This document shows positions 43,559-53,602 of a stretch of DNA of 64,000 bases, piece by piece. Location: contig NZ_JAPPWA010000001.1 of assembly GCF_029815055.1 (NCBI RefSeq), forward strand, positions 1 through 64,000. The letters are read 5' to 3'. Each line of letters opens with the position of its first letter. The stretch's first letter is position 1. Made by a program: the position numbers and the translations under genes. The DNA is from Ignatzschineria sp. RMDPL8A. GTDB lineage: Bacteria > Pseudomonadota > Gammaproteobacteria > Cardiobacteriales > Wohlfahrtiimonadaceae. Below the pieces are notes generated by a model, which saw only the letters and a program-made list of their open reading frames with translations, did no database searches and was not told the origin of the DNA.

Positions 43559-45013
43559 ATGGCAAATCAAACCATCGTTGGACAATTCATTCATGGCCAA
43601 GAGATCTTCAATGAAACAGCAGAACGATTTGAAACTATCAACCCCGCCACGGAGGAAGTGATCGCGCTGGTTGAACAGGCAACGGATGCGCAAATTGATG
43701 CAGCCGTTGAGAGTGCGACAAAAGCGCAAAAGATCTGGGCGAGCTATCCGCCGGTTGAACGCGGACGCATTATTATGAAAGCCGTTAATCTCCTTCGTGA
43801 ACGCAATCTTGAACTTGCAAAACTTGAGACCAACGATACCGGTAAGCCTCTATCAGAAACAGAAAGCGTGGATATTGTCACTGGAGCAGATGTCCTTGAA
43901 TATTACGCCGGTTTAGCCGATGCCATCGAAGGAACACAACTTCCACTTCGTGATGATTCCTTTTTCTATACTCGTCGCGAGCCATTGGGCGTTGTCGCAG
44001 GGATCGGTGCTTGGAACTACCCTATCCAGATCGCCATGTGGAAATCAGCACCTGCCCTAGTTAGTGGTAACGCCATGATCTTCAAACCAAGTGAAGTAAC
44101 ACCTCTCTCTACAATGAAGCTTGCGGAAATCTTTGTAGAAGCAGGGGTTCCTGAAGGTGTTTTTAACGTCGTACAGGGCGATTATCGCGTAGGAGCCGCC
44201 TTATCAAATCATTCAGGTATTACCAAAATCTCTTTTACGGGAAGCGTTCCCACTGGAAAAAAAGTGATGGAGGGCGCTAGCCACTCACTTAAAGAGATCA
44301 CGATGGAACTTGGGGGGAAATCGCCACTCATTATTTTTGAGGATGCCGACCTTGACCGTGCTGCCGATATTGCAATGATGGCAAACTTCTATAGCACAGG
44401 CCAAGTCTGTACCAATGGCACCCGCGTTTTTATCCATGAATCAATCAAATCTACCTTTGAAGAAAAACTATTAGAGCGCATCCAAAATGTCCGCTTAGGC
44501 GATCCTACTCATCCAGAGACAAATTTTGGCCCCCTTGTTAGCAAACCACACTTTGAAAAAGTGATGCGTTATATCGAACAAGGAGAGGCTGAAGGAGCTC
44601 GCCTCTTAGCGGGTGGAAAACACGCAGCCGAAACCGGTTACTTTGTTGAAGCAACCATCTTTACCGATTGCACTGATGAGATGGCGATTGTTCAAGATGA
44701 GATTTTTGGTCCTGTGATGTCGATTCTCTCATTTAGCGATGAAGCCTCTGTTATTCAACGAGCCAATGCTACCGAATATGGCTTAGCTGCAGGAATCGTC
44801 ACCAATGATCTCACTCGTGCCCATCGCGTCATTCATCAAATTGAAGCTGGAATTTGCTGGATCAACACCTGGGGTGAATCGGCAGCACAAATGCCCGTTG
44901 GCGGTTATAAAGCGTCTGGTATTGGCCGTGAAAATGGATTAGAAACACTAAAAGCCTATACTCAAACTAAATCAATCCAGATTGAGCTTGGCGCCTTTGA
45001 ATCCGTCTTCTAA
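43559..45013 (+). CDS. betB: Betaine aldehyde dehydrogenase
   Basis: BetB oxidises betaine aldehyde to the osmoprotectant glycine betaine with NAD. The 484-residue protein has the ALDH core: [15 protein letters not shown], the catalytic Glu250 in MELGGKSPL, and Cys284 in GQVCTNGTR. It starts with AAAAGGA upstream. It is followed by betA after 55 bases, as in the usual operon, but with betB first and no betI in front. Confidence 0.95.
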   Translation: MANQTIVGQFIHGQEIFNETAERFETINPATEEVIALVEQATDAQIDAAVESATKAQKIWASYPPVERGRIIMKAVNLLRERNLELAKLETNDTGKPLSETESVDIVTGADVLEYYAGLADAIEGTQLPLRDDSFFYTRREPLGVVAGIGAWNYPIQIAMWKSAPALVSGNAMIFKPSEVTPLSTMKLAEIFVEAGVPEGVFNVVQGDYRVGAALSNHSGITKISFTGSVPTGKKVMEGASHSLKEITMELGGKSPLIIFEDADLDRAADIAMMANFYSTGQVCTNGTRVFIHESIKSTFEEKLLERIQNVRLGDPTHPETNFGPLVSKPHFEKVMRYIEQGEAEGARLLAGGKHAAETGYFVEATIFTDCTDEMAIVQDEIFGPVMSILSFSDEASVIQRANATEYGLAAGIVTNDLTRAHRVIHQIEAGICWINTWGESAAQMPVGGYKASGIGRENGLETLKAYTQTKSIQIELGAFESVF

Positions 45014-45068
45014 TGCTCGTTTTGTTATAACGTTTCATTTGATGACACAGACTTAAAAGGAATTTATT

Positions 45069-46772
45069 ATGCAAGAATTTGATTATATTATTATCGGTGC
45101 GGGCTCTGCAGGGAATGTTCTCGCAACGCGCATCACAGAAGATAAGGAGGTGACAGTCCTTCTTTTAGAAGCCGGACCTAAAGATTATCGCCTCGATTTT
45201 AGAACCCAAATGCCTGCGGCACTTATGTACCCGCTTGGTGGCACATTTTATAACTGGGCCTATTTAACTGAACCTGAACCTCATATGAATAATCGTCGTA
45301 TGGAGTGCGGCCGTGGGAAAGGTCTCGGCGGATCATCACTCATTAATGGAATGTGCTATCTTCGTGGAAATGCATTAGATTATGATAACTGGGCAACGTT
45401 TGAGGGGCTTGAAAACTGGAGCTACCTCGATTGCCTGCCCTACTTTAAAAAAGCTGAAACTCGTGATATTGGCCCTAATGATTATCATGGCGGTGATGGC
45501 CCTGTTTCTGTCACCACCTCAAAAGAGGATCACAATCCTCTTTTCCGTGCCTTTATTGAAGCAGGAAAACAAGCGGGATATTCTGAAACGGATGATTTAA
45601 ATGGTTATCAACAAGAAGGATTTGGCCCGATGGATCGCACCGTGACACCCAAAGGGCGTCGTGCAAGTACAGGCCGTGGCTATCTGGATCAAACTAAATC
45701 ACGCGAAAATATCACCGTTTTAACGCGTGCGGTAACCAATAAAATCCTCTTTGATGGGAAAACCGCAGAAGGGGTGGAGTTTCTCCACAAAGGAGAGACA
45801 AAACGCGCCTATGCTAAACGTGAAGTAATTCTCTCAGGAGGTGCGATAGCATCACCTCAAATTTTACAACGATCTGGCGTTGGCCCTTTGGATATACTTG
45901 AAGAGTTTGATATTCCTGTTGTACACGAACTGCCTGGGGTCGGGCAAAATCTCCAAGATCACCTTGAGATGTATATTCAATATGAATGTAAAGAACCGAT
46001 TTCTCTCTACCCTGCACTTAAGTTTTGGAATCAACCAATGATTGGCGCGGAATGGCTCTTTAAAGGGACAGGCATTGGCGCAAGCAATCACTTTGAAGCT
46101 GGTGGATTTATCCGCACATCAGATGAGTTTGATTGGCCTAATCTGCAATATCATTTCCTTCCAATTGCGATCAATTACAATGGCACCAATCCAATTAAAA
46201 CTCACGGTTTTCAATTCCATGTGGGATCGATGCGTTCAGAGAGCCGTGGCCGCATTCGCCTAAAATCACTCGATCCAAACGATCATCCAAGCATTCTCTT
46301 TAACTATATGGCACACGAGCGCGATTGGAAGGAGTTTCGCGATGCTATTCGAATCACTCGTGAAATTGCGCAACAACCCGCCTTCGACCGTTATCGCGGT
46401 AAAGAGATTGCACCAGGCATTAATTATCAGAGCGATAAAGAACTTGATGAGTTTATTCGCAACTTCGCTGAAACGGCATATCATCCAAGCTGTAGCTGTA
46501 AAATGGGCGAAGATGAGATGGCGGTAGTGAATGCCTACGGGCAAGTTCATGGCGTAAACAATCTTCGTATAGTGGATGCCTCCATTATGCCAATCGTCAC
46601 CACAGGCAATACCAATGCGCCTACGATCATGATCGCTGAAAAAATTGCCGATCATATCCGCGGACGCAATCCACTTCCCCGCGCAAAAGTCGATTACTAT
46701 GTAGCTGGAGATGCACCACTTCGTAACTCTCCTATGCGCGAATATGTTGCAAAAGATCTTATTATCGATTAG
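45069..46772 (+). CDS. betA: Choline dehydrogenase
   Basis: BetA oxidises choline to betaine aldehyde at the membrane with FAD. The 567-residue GMC-family protein has the FAD motif [13 protein letters not shown] at the N-terminus, [15 protein letters not shown], and the active-site [10 protein letters not shown] segment with the catalytic His. AAAAGGA precedes the ATG. The terminator at 46814 closes the unit. Confidence 0.95.
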   Translation: MQEFDYIIIGAGSAGNVLATRITEDKEVTVLLLEAGPKDYRLDFRTQMPAALMYPLGGTFYNWAYLTEPEPHMNNRRMECGRGKGLGGSSLINGMCYLRGNALDYDNWATFEGLENWSYLDCLPYFKKAETRDIGPNDYHGGDGPVSVTTSKEDHNPLFRAFIEAGKQAGYSETDDLNGYQQEGFGPMDRTVTPKGRRASTGRGYLDQTKSRENITVLTRAVTNKILFDGKTAEGVEFLHKGETKRAYAKREVILSGGAIASPQILQRSGVGPLDILEEFDIPVVHELPGVGQNLQDHLEMYIQYECKEPISLYPALKFWNQPMIGAEWLFKGTGIGASNHFEAGGFIRTSDEFDWPNLQYHFLPIAINYNGTNPIKTHGFQFHVGSMRSESRGRIRLKSLDPNDHPSILFNYMAHERDWKEFRDAIRITREIAQQPAFDRYRGKEIAPGINYQSDKELDEFIRNFAETAYHPSCSCKMGEDEMAVVNAYGQVHGVNNLRIVDASIMPIVTTGNTNAPTIMIAEKIADHIRGRNPLPRAKVDYYVAGDAPLRNSPMREYVAKDLIID

Positions 46773-46813
46773 TTATCCTTTCAATCATCGACAGATCCTT
46801 AATATATAAAACT

Positions 46814-46846
46814 AAAACCACTCCTCGAACACTCGTTGAGTGGTTT
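46814..46846 (+). terminator. Terminator after betBA
   Basis: AAAACCACTC and GAGTGGTTTT pair around a 13-base loop. Further T-rich sequence follows. Confidence 0.75.
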
Positions 46847-47006
46847 TAATTTTTATATTCTCCTTCCCTCTACAGTCTAGCCATTAACTAAATGTTATAG
46901 CCCACCTCTAAAAACTCATTATCTCCTTGTATTGAAATCGATTAGTCTCTAAACAATTACGTACGGATTGACTACGTTATAACAATAATAAATCAAAGGA
47001 GAACTC

Positions 47007-48215
47007 ATGTTTCAATTAGATAGCTATTTAACGCTAATTGCGGCAACCCTTGCCCTACTCTTAGGAGGCGTTTTAGTTCGCCGAATTGCATTTCTACATA
47101 ACAATCATATTCCCGAAGCGGTTGTAGGGGGATTTGTTGTTGCGGTACTCTTACTTTTATTCAATAAAATAACAGGCATCAGTATCGGCTTTGATAGCTC
47201 TTTACAGAGCCTATTAATGATCGTCTTCTTTACCTCTATTGGACTAAGCGCAGACTTTTCTCGCCTCATCCAAGGAGGAAAACCACTCATTGTTTTTATC
47301 ATTGCTGTTAGTGTCTTAATTATTGTTCAAAATATAGTCGGTATGAGTCTTGCGATGTTGCTGGGACAAGATCCTTTTTATGGGCTGATTGCAGGATCGA
47401 TAACTTTATCAGGCGGACATGGCAATGGGGCTGCCTGGGGAGCGGTTTTAAGTGAGAAATATGGCATTACGAGCGCTGTTGAACTTGCGATGGCCTGCGC
47501 TACATTTGGATTGGTATTAGGAGGCTTTATCGGTGGCCCTGTTGCAAGACACCTGCTCAAAAAAATCAAAAAAGAGCGTAATGAAACACCTTATGAAATT
47601 AAAGAGACCTTCGAAGAGCCCAACATAAAGCGCCAAATTCATAGCTCTAGCATTATTGAAACAGTGGGAATGCTCACCGTAAGTATCAGTCTCGGTAGCT
47701 ATTTAGATGTGATCACAAAAGAGACCATCTTCCATATGCCAACCTTTGTTTGGTGTCTCTTCTCTGGGGTAGTTTTACGCAATATCATTACCCATATCTT
47801 TCACCATGATGTTTATGATCAAACTATCGATGTCTTAGGAAACGTTGCGCTCTCATTTTTCCTTGCTATGGCGCTTATGTCGTTACAACTAGGCGATCTA
47901 ACCAGTCTTGCTCTGCCTATTTTATTCATTATCGCCGTGCAAACAATCGTCATGATACTCTTTGCCATTTTCATCACGTTTAAACTAATGGGGAAAGATT
48001 ATGATGCTGTCGTAATGAGTGCAGGGCATTGCGGCTTTGGACTTGGAGCGACTCCGACAGCAATTGCCAATATGCAGGTAATTACCAAAGCCTTCGGCCC
48101 CTCTCATAAAGCTTTTTTAATTGTCCCCATGGTAGGTGCGTTCTTCGTCGATCTTGCAAATAGCACCATCATTAAAGTTTTTATTGAAATTGCCGCACGT
48201 ATAACCGGTGTCTAA
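47007..48215 (+). CDS. gltS: Sodium/glutamate symporter GltS
   Basis: A 402-residue inner-membrane symporter. It has two inverted pore-loop repeats: ITLSGGHGNGAAWG and SAGHCGFGLGATPTA, which are the family signature. GltS takes up L- and D-glutamate with sodium. AAGGAG lies 6 bases before the ATG. It begins a run with a LysR regulator, DadA and RidA on the same strand. Confidence 0.94.
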   Translation: MFQLDSYLTLIAATLALLLGGVLVRRIAFLHNNHIPEAVVGGFVVAVLLLLFNKITGISIGFDSSLQSLLMIVFFTSIGLSADFSRLIQGGKPLIVFIIAVSVLIIVQNIVGMSLAMLLGQDPFYGLIAGSITLSGGHGNGAAWGAVLSEKYGITSAVELAMACATFGLVLGGFIGGPVARHLLKKIKKERNETPYEIKETFEEPNIKRQIHSSSIIETVGMLTVSISLGSYLDVITKETIFHMPTFVWCLFSGVVLRNIITHIFHHDVYDQTIDVLGNVALSFFLAMALMSLQLGDLTSLALPILFIIAVQTIVMILFAIFITFKLMGKDYDAVVMSAGHCGFGLGATPTAIANMQVITKAFGPSHKAFLIVPMVGAFFVDLANSTIIKVFIEIAARITGV

Positions 48216-48245
48216 TAATGCTTTAAACAGCTTATTTTTATCTCC

Positions 48246-48309
48246 CATTACCTGCCTTTATGGTAACGTAAAATAATGATCTCCCACATGACCTTAAAGG
48301 CAAGTAATG
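48246..48309 (+). promoter_or_regulatory. Long inverted repeat that could cover the lysR ribosome binding site
   Basis: CATTACCTGCCTTTA (48246-48260) pairs with TAAAGGCAAGTAATG (48295-48309) with one mismatch. The right arm contains the AAAGG before the regulator gene. The loop is 34 bases. A 5-codon open frame (ATG at 48307, stop TAG at 48322) overlaps the regulator start at 48314. Confidence 0.5.
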
Positions 48310-48313
48310 CCAT

Positions 48314-49219
48314 ATGACGCTTAGACATTTAGAAATATTTTATGCTGTAATGGTCTGCGGATCACTCACTCGTGCAGCTCAGATGCTCCATATTTCTCAA
48401 CCTGCAGCAAGTAAGGCTTTAAAACACGCTGAATTACGGATCGGATTTAAGCTTTTTGATCGTTCTCGTGGTAAATTATTACCCACTAAAGAGGCATATA
48501 TTCTCTTTGAAAAAGCACAAATTATCTATCGCGATCTTTCAGATCTTAAAGAGCTAGCTGAGAATCTTTTAAATCATCCAGAGGGACGCTTATCCATTGG
48601 CTGCTTACCCAGTCTTGGACTAAGCCTAATCCCCAAAGTGACCTCTCTTTTCATGCGTCACCATACCGCAATCAATGTTGAAATTAGCACACATCACACT
48701 GCCGATCTTCTCAATTTGCTCTCACGCTATGATCTTGATTTTGCTATCAGCTTTACCCCTCTTGAGGAAGCAGGCATTGCTTCAATTCCACTTATGACGA
48801 TTCCTCTTGTCTACTTAGATGCAATTCGCCAACCGACACCTGTCAAAATTGAATCCATTGACTTGTCTCGTTGGATCCATCCCGGTGTTGATTCCCTAGG
48901 ACAGCGCATTAAAGAGCATCGCTCATTTCATTCAAGTCGGCTCAATGTACAGACCTATTACATGGCCGCGGCATTTGTAAAACAGAACATGGGCTGCACC
49001 ATCAGTGATATTTTTTCAGCTACTGAAACCCTTCCAGAGACTATGATTCATCCAATCTCTCCTAAAATTGAACTCGATATCTGCCTATTACATCGTTCCG
49101 ATATGCCACTTTCAAAAGCAGCCCAAGATTATCAGCTCATATTACAAGAGTATCTAAATCATATTGTGCCCATACTTAACCAAACGTTATACGGGAATGA
49201 TAAAAACTCAATTGTGTAA
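48314..49219 (+). CDS. LysR-family transcriptional regulator
   Basis: A 301-residue regulator with an N-terminal helix-turn-helix (GSLTRAAQMLHISQPAASKALKHAE, seen in part) and a periplasmic-protein-like effector domain. It lies between gltS and the D-amino acid dehydrogenase gene, on the same strand, and likely controls them in response to an amino acid. No partner operator was identified other than the inverted repeat ahead of it. Confidence 0.9.
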   Translation: MTLRHLEIFYAVMVCGSLTRAAQMLHISQPAASKALKHAELRIGFKLFDRSRGKLLPTKEAYILFEKAQIIYRDLSDLKELAENLLNHPEGRLSIGCLPSLGLSLIPKVTSLFMRHHTAINVEISTHHTADLLNLLSRYDLDFAISFTPLEEAGIASIPLMTIPLVYLDAIRQPTPVKIESIDLSRWIHPGVDSLGQRIKEHRSFHSSRLNVQTYYMAAAFVKQNMGCTISDIFSATETLPETMIHPISPKIELDICLLHRSDMPLSKAAQDYQLILQEYLNHIVPILNQTLYGNDKNSIV

Positions 49220-49275
49220 TGCGATAAAGTTTCTTCTAATAGAGCCATTATCTTTCTCATAAAAACAGTACGATT

Positions 49276-50529
49276 ATGGCACATATAGATCAAACAATTA
49301 CCATCATTGGGGCCGGTGTGATCGGACTTTCCACTGCTTACGCTTTAGTTAAAAAAGGCGTCTCCATTCAGCTTATTGATGCCTCAGATACGGTTGGAAG
49401 CGGGGCAAGTTATGCCAATGGCGCTCAGTTAAGCTATCGCTATGTTTCGCCACTTGCCGATCAAGGCGTCCCCCTTCAAGGTTTAAAATGGATGGGGCGT
49501 GCCGACTCCCCATTAAATATGCGGATTCGCTGCTCTCCCTCTCAGTGGCGCTGGCTCTTACAATTCACACTAGCCTGCAGCCAAAAAACAAATCGTTTAA
49601 ACGGAAACCATATCCTTCGGCTATCCCTTTTAAGCCAAGCAACCCTCCACAACTGGATGCAAAAAGACCAATTGTCCGATTACCAATGGCATCGCTCAGG
49701 AAAAATGATCATTCATCGACAACAGCGTGATTTTGAATATGCCGCTCATAAAGTTGATCCATCGGTTCAAAAAGTACTCTCACCCAGTGAGAGTATCGAT
49801 ATTGAACCCTCTCTAACCCATATTCAATCTCAATTAGTCGGCGCAATCTATGCTCCCAATGATGAAACTGCTGATGCTCATCAATATTGTCTTGCGCTTT
49901 TAGATAAGTTACAGAAATCGAGCCGGTTTACCTTTATTAAAGGTACACACGTTAAAACGATCCTCACAGATAAGCAGAAAATTACTCAAATCATTACATC
50001 CCAAGGAGATTTTAAAGTCGATCAATTGATTATAGCGGCCGGTAACGGCGCCACTACACTCTTAAATCCCCTTGGAATACACCTTCCCATCTATCCGCTA
50101 AAAGGCTATAGCTTAACACTACCCTTTCCTCAAGAACCGGCCGTTGTTCCAAGCATTAGCGTCACTGATTATGGACACAAAACAGTCTATGCCAAATTAG
50201 GTGACCGGCTTCGCATTGCCGCAATGGTAGATATTGGTTATGAAAATGAAGGCATACGCTCCGAACGAATTCAGGCATTAAAAAAGATTATCCAAAGCAC
50301 CTTCCCAAAACTGCGCCACCTTGATCAAGCAGAAGCATGGTCAGGTCTGCGCCCTTCTACCCCAAAAGGCCCTCCTATTTTAGGAAAGACCTCTTTTAAA
50401 AATCTCTGGCTCAATGTTGGCCATGGCAGTCTTGGATTTACCCTTGCCGCAGGAAGCGCAGAGGTCTTAGCACATCTCATATTGCAAAATGAATCTCCCA
50501 TCGATTTAACAGGGCTCACTTATCAATAA
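49276..50529 (+). CDS. D-amino acid dehydrogenase (FAD), DadA-like
   Basis: A 417-residue FAD oxidoreductase. The FAD motif TIIGAGVIGLSTAYALVKKG lies at the N-terminus, and SGASYANGAQLSYRYVSPLAD matches the DadA group. The C-terminal GLRPSTPKGPPILGK and NVGHGSLGFTLAAGSA are also conserved. It oxidises D-amino acids to imino acids, passing electrons to the respiratory chain. The preferred substrate is unknown; the neighbours suggest D-glutamate or a similar compound. No good ribosome binding site is seen. Confidence 0.85.
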   Translation: MAHIDQTITIIGAGVIGLSTAYALVKKGVSIQLIDASDTVGSGASYANGAQLSYRYVSPLADQGVPLQGLKWMGRADSPLNMRIRCSPSQWRWLLQFTLACSQKTNRLNGNHILRLSLLSQATLHNWMQKDQLSDYQWHRSGKMIIHRQQRDFEYAAHKVDPSVQKVLSPSESIDIEPSLTHIQSQLVGAIYAPNDETADAHQYCLALLDKLQKSSRFTFIKGTHVKTILTDKQKITQIITSQGDFKVDQLIIAAGNGATTLLNPLGIHLPIYPLKGYSLTLPFPQEPAVVPSISVTDYGHKTVYAKLGDRLRIAAMVDIGYENEGIRSERIQALKKIIQSTFPKLRHLDQAEAWSGLRPSTPKGPPILGKTSFKNLWLNVGHGSLGFTLAAGSAEVLAHLILQNESPIDLTGLTYQ

Positions 50530-50567
50530 ATCGATCACTCCCATCTTGATTAAACTAAGGATAAAAA

Positions 50568-50918
50568 ATGATTGTACGCCATCACCCCAACCAAAGACTC
50601 GCAGCTTACGTTGAGTATCACAATTTAATCTATCTCTCCGGACAAGTACCTACCAACTTGAACGGCGATATCACCCAGCAAACCTTAGAAGTTCTCACTA
50701 AAGTTGATGCTCTCTTAAAAAAAGCAGGCAGTGATAGATCTCGCATACTCACAGCACAGATCTGGCTTAAGGAAATCTCTCGTGATTTCGAAGCATTCAA
50801 TGCTGTATGGGACGCGTGGTTGCCAGAAGGAAGTGCACCTGCTCGTGCAGCAATTGAAGCCAATATGGCCCGCGAAAACGTCCTAGTAGAGATCATGCTC
50901 ACCGCCGCAAAAGACTAA
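50568..50918 (+). CDS. RidA family imine/enamine deaminase
   Basis: A 116-residue protein of the YjgF/YER057c/UK114 family. The catalytic Arg93 (in PARAAIEANMA) and Glu108 (in LVEIML) are present, so it should be an active imine hydrolase. It sits 38 bases after the D-amino acid dehydrogenase, whose imino product it could clear. AAGGA precedes the ATG by 6 bases. Confidence 0.88.
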   Translation: MIVRHHPNQRLAAYVEYHNLIYLSGQVPTNLNGDITQQTLEVLTKVDALLKKAGSDRSRILTAQIWLKEISRDFEAFNAVWDAWLPEGSAPARAAIEANMARENVLVEIMLTAAKD

Positions 50919-50951
50919 CACAAATCCACACCGTTAATCTCTCTCGAAACA

Positions 50952-50984
50952 AATTCTCTTCGCACAGACATTCTGAAGAGAATT
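50952..50984. terminator. Bidirectional hairpin between ridA and the TPR gene
   Basis: AATTCTCTTC pairs with GAAGAGAATT across a 13-base loop, between two convergent genes. There is no long T run, so terminator strength is uncertain. Confidence 0.45.
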
Positions 50985-50996
50985 CACGCCATATTA

Positions 50997-51674
50997 TTAC
51001 GGAGACTCAATGCTGTAATTGCCACTTTCCACCGCTTTAATAACTTCATCAATCATTCGAGTATTGGGGAAATGTTTTTGATAAACTTTAAATGCTTCGA
51101 GCGCCTTTTCATCTTGATCTTGGCTCAAATAGACAAGCCCAAGCCCATAATATGAGTGGGTATCCCCGAGTTCAATGGCGCGTTTGAAGTGCGTTTTGGC
51201 ATATTCATATTGCCCGGTTGAGGCTTGGAAATTAGCGATAAAATTGTGAAGCGATGCATCGTCCTCTTTCAGCTCAAGGAGTAAATTGGCCGTTTTATCA
51301 AATCGTTTTAAACTCTCAAGCGGATTATGATCAAGATTATAGGCCACCGCATTGAAACGCAAAAAGAGCTGTAATGTGCCGATATCCTCATTAAATGGAT
51401 AGATCACGCTGAGCATGTCCACCAAAATCACATCATCAATTGCTTGTTGCTGTTCCATGCGTGAATCAAACGTCACCGGATAGGTACGCGCATGCTTTTC
51501 AAAATTGAGCACCGCCTCTTGCAATTTATCCAGGTCAAAACTGACAAAATATTTACCGCTCTCTTCCCGAATCGACAAAATCTCTTCAAGACTCTTAATC
51601 GGCGTATACGGCTCCGCCATGACCCCACTCAACATTCCCACGCATAACAACGCAATACTCCACAACTTTTTCAT
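50997..51674 (-). CDS. Exported TPR-repeat protein, unknown function
   Basis: A protein of 225 residues with a signal peptide (ALLCVGMLSGVMAEP). Residues about 150-215 look like tetratricopeptide repeats (QYEYAKTHFKRAIELG, SYYGLGLVYLSQ, DEKALEAFKVYQKHFP). The middle part is helical and unlike a known family. The ATG at 51674 has AAGGA 6 bases upstream; a GTG one codon earlier is less likely. It lies 57 bases after the small membrane protein gene and could be the last gene of the ynbCD unit. Confidence 0.75.
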   Translation of the reverse strand: MKKLWSIALLCVGMLSGVMAEPYTPIKSLEEILSIREESGKYFVSFDLDKLQEAVLNFEKHARTYPVTFDSRMEQQQAIDDVILVDMLSVIYPFNEDIGTLQLFLRFNAVAYNLDHNPLESLKRFDKTANLLLELKEDDASLHNFIANFQASTGQYEYAKTHFKRAIELGDTHSYYGLGLVYLSQDQDEKALEAFKVYQKHFPNTRMIDEVIKAVESGNYSIESP

Positions 51675-51731
51675 CACTGTTCCTTATTTCTCACTGGTTT
51701 TCATCACACCCAATAGTCTCGCACACAGCTC

Positions 51732-52205
51732 TTATCCCAACAACACCATAATCATGCCTAATATCGAGAGTGAACATAACAAAAAAGAGAGCACAATAAA
51801 ACGTCTAAAAAGCTTCATCACGCCTTTCATTCGACACTCTATATCCCTAGGAATAGACGACTTTAGTAGATTTAAGGAGATCAAACTCTGATCAAGCCGT
51901 TCAAATAGATCAATGCCAAGTCTATCGCTCTGCATAAGCCGAGTTAAAATTGCCTGATCAAATCGTAATCGCCATGCATAATAATAGTTCAAGAATAACG
52001 CCATGCTCACAGCGAGGAAAATGGTGATTTCCAACGTAATTGTTGCCAGATCCCCTTGATTATCGAACGTCACCATCATGCCGATCAACATTAATCCAGC
52101 AAATAGTGATACAGCGATTTGAATTACGGAGAGACTCTCTAAGAGCGCAACCACCGTCTGAATTAATGCCTGATTCTCCTTATTGATGCGATATTCCTCT
52201 CCCAT
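51732..52205 (-). CDS. Three-helix membrane protein of the ynbCD unit, unknown
   Basis: A 157-residue protein with three hydrophobic segments (about 28-50, 55-80 and 134-156) and a soluble, amphipathic loop between the second and third. It starts with a one-base overlap (TAATG) with the PAP2/phosphatase gene and has a strong AAGGAGG at 5 bases. This makes a real, translationally coupled gene very likely. I do not recognise a family; it is not like YnbA or YnbB, the E. coli operon partners. Confidence 0.75.
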   Translation of the reverse strand: MGEEYRINKENQALIQTVVALLESLSVIQIAVSLFAGLMLIGMMVTFDNQGDLATITLEITIFLAVSMALFLNYYYAWRLRFDQAILTRLMQSDRLGIDLFERLDQSLISLNLLKSSIPRDIECRMKGVMKLFRRFIVLSFLLCSLSILGMIMVLLG

Positions 52206-53602
52206 TATCCCTCCTTATGCTCAGCCATGATATTTATTGGCTCCCACCAATCTTCAAGCGCTGTATAAACATCTTGCGAGATCACAATTCGGGGTCTCGA
52301 TCGCTTCACCGCACTTAAAGCATCCTCTAAGGCACGTAACTCTCGTCCTTCCACTAACCAAATTAATGAGGCAATAACGCTTCTTGAATAGCCTAGCCCA
52401 CAACAAATTAAGATTTTTTTCGATGGCTCAAGCGTCACAGCAACTGTTTTTACGAGCTGACGAATCGCCTCAAAGTCTCCACAGGTTGGTTTAACCATAT
52501 CTAGCATGGGGTATGAATAATACACTCCCTGAAAAGTGAAACGATGAGATAAAGAATGCCATCTACACTGAAGCGGGAAAGGAAACTCCGCCGTTAAATC
52601 GATGACGACATCATACTGCCCTACCAACAATTCTTTGCTCGTAGGTATACGCCCTAAGTAGAGATTTGGCGCGATCTCATCGGCCCCATTATCGCCATGA
52701 GTCCAAAGTCGAGAGTTGATCGCCATAATGACAATATAGGGGAAAAACAGCAATTGATTCGTCACAGTAAACGACCCATCACTCCGCTTTTGAAAGCCTT
52801 TTGCACCCACTCCCATATAGTTGAACGCAACCATAGCAAACGAGACCGCAGGCCAATTGAGGATCAACCACATTCCCCCTAATGTTACACCTAATATCAG
52901 CGATAAAAGCGCCAATGTTCCGTAGAGAATCACCCAGCGCAAACGACCATTACTCAAATTAAAATGAAACGTGCTTAATGGGGAACTCCCTTCAAATGGC
53001 CAAAGCCAAAGTACAAAACACCCAACCAATATGCCTAATGGCACATCCAGAAAATGATGTTGCCACGTTGTTAAAACCGAAAGCCCAATCAAGAAAAACC
53101 AACCATGTAGCAGGAAACGTGACCAACGCGCCATCAGGGGATAGTACGTTGCCCACAAGATAACCAACAAGGTGATATGCAACGAGGGGGCTTGATTATA
53201 CTGCTTATCAAAGCTACTCAATAGATTAAATAACTCTCCATAAAATCCCCCTACCTCTGGCTTTATAAAGGTTGCTTCTAGAGGAAAACAGAGAAATGAG
53301 AACACACAAATAACTTGTGCACTCAACAATCTCGCTATATGACGTTTTAATTCTAACGCCGTGCGTGGAATTAAAAATGAGAGCCCATAGAGAAGATTAA
53401 TCGACCAATATGGCACAATCGTCCACGGTAAAAAGGGAATATGACGCTCCCACATAAAAACCACATTGCCCACATCATTGCGCTGGTCGGTAATCCAGGT
53501 TGCAAATCCATAGGAGATGTAAAAAATGAGCGCCAACATCAAGAGCGCTCCAACCGCTTTTTTCAAGAGCCCCGGTTCACGTTTATCTAAACGAATCAGC
53601 AT
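52205..53602 (-). CDS. ynbD: PAP2 / dual-specificity phosphatase fusion (YnbD-like)
   Basis: A two-domain protein of 465 residues. The membrane half has 6 or more TM helices with PAP2-type motifs: PSLH (139-142) and a QHHFLDVPLG segment (181-190). Then comes a soluble phosphatase half with the C-x5-R loop, Cys401 to Arg407 in CCGLGYSRS. It resembles E. coli YnbD. The expected roles are to dephosphorylate a lipid phosphate and a second phosphoester. It overlaps YnbC by 7 bases. The companion genes ynbA and ynbB are missing here. Confidence 0.83.
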   Translation of the reverse strand: MLIRLDKREPGLLKKAVGALLMLALIFYISYGFATWITDQRNDVGNVVFMWERHIPFLPWTIVPYWSINLLYGLSFLIPRTALELKRHIARLLSAQVICVFSFLCFPLEATFIKPEVGGFYGELFNLLSSFDKQYNQAPSLHITLLVILWATYYPLMARWSRFLLHGWFFLIGLSVLTTWQHHFLDVPLGILVGCFVLWLWPFEGSSPLSTFHFNLSNGRLRWVILYGTLALLSLILGVTLGGMWLILNWPAVSFAMVAFNYMGVGAKGFQKRSDGSFTVTNQLLFFPYIVIMAINSRLWTHGDNGADEIAPNLYLGRIPTSKELLVGQYDVVIDLTAEFPFPLQCRWHSLSHRFTFQGVYYSYPMLDMVKPTCGDFEAIRQLVKTVAVTLEPSKKILICCGLGYSRSVIASLIWLVEGRELRALEDALSAVKRSRPRIVISQDVYTALEDWWEPINIMAEHKEG

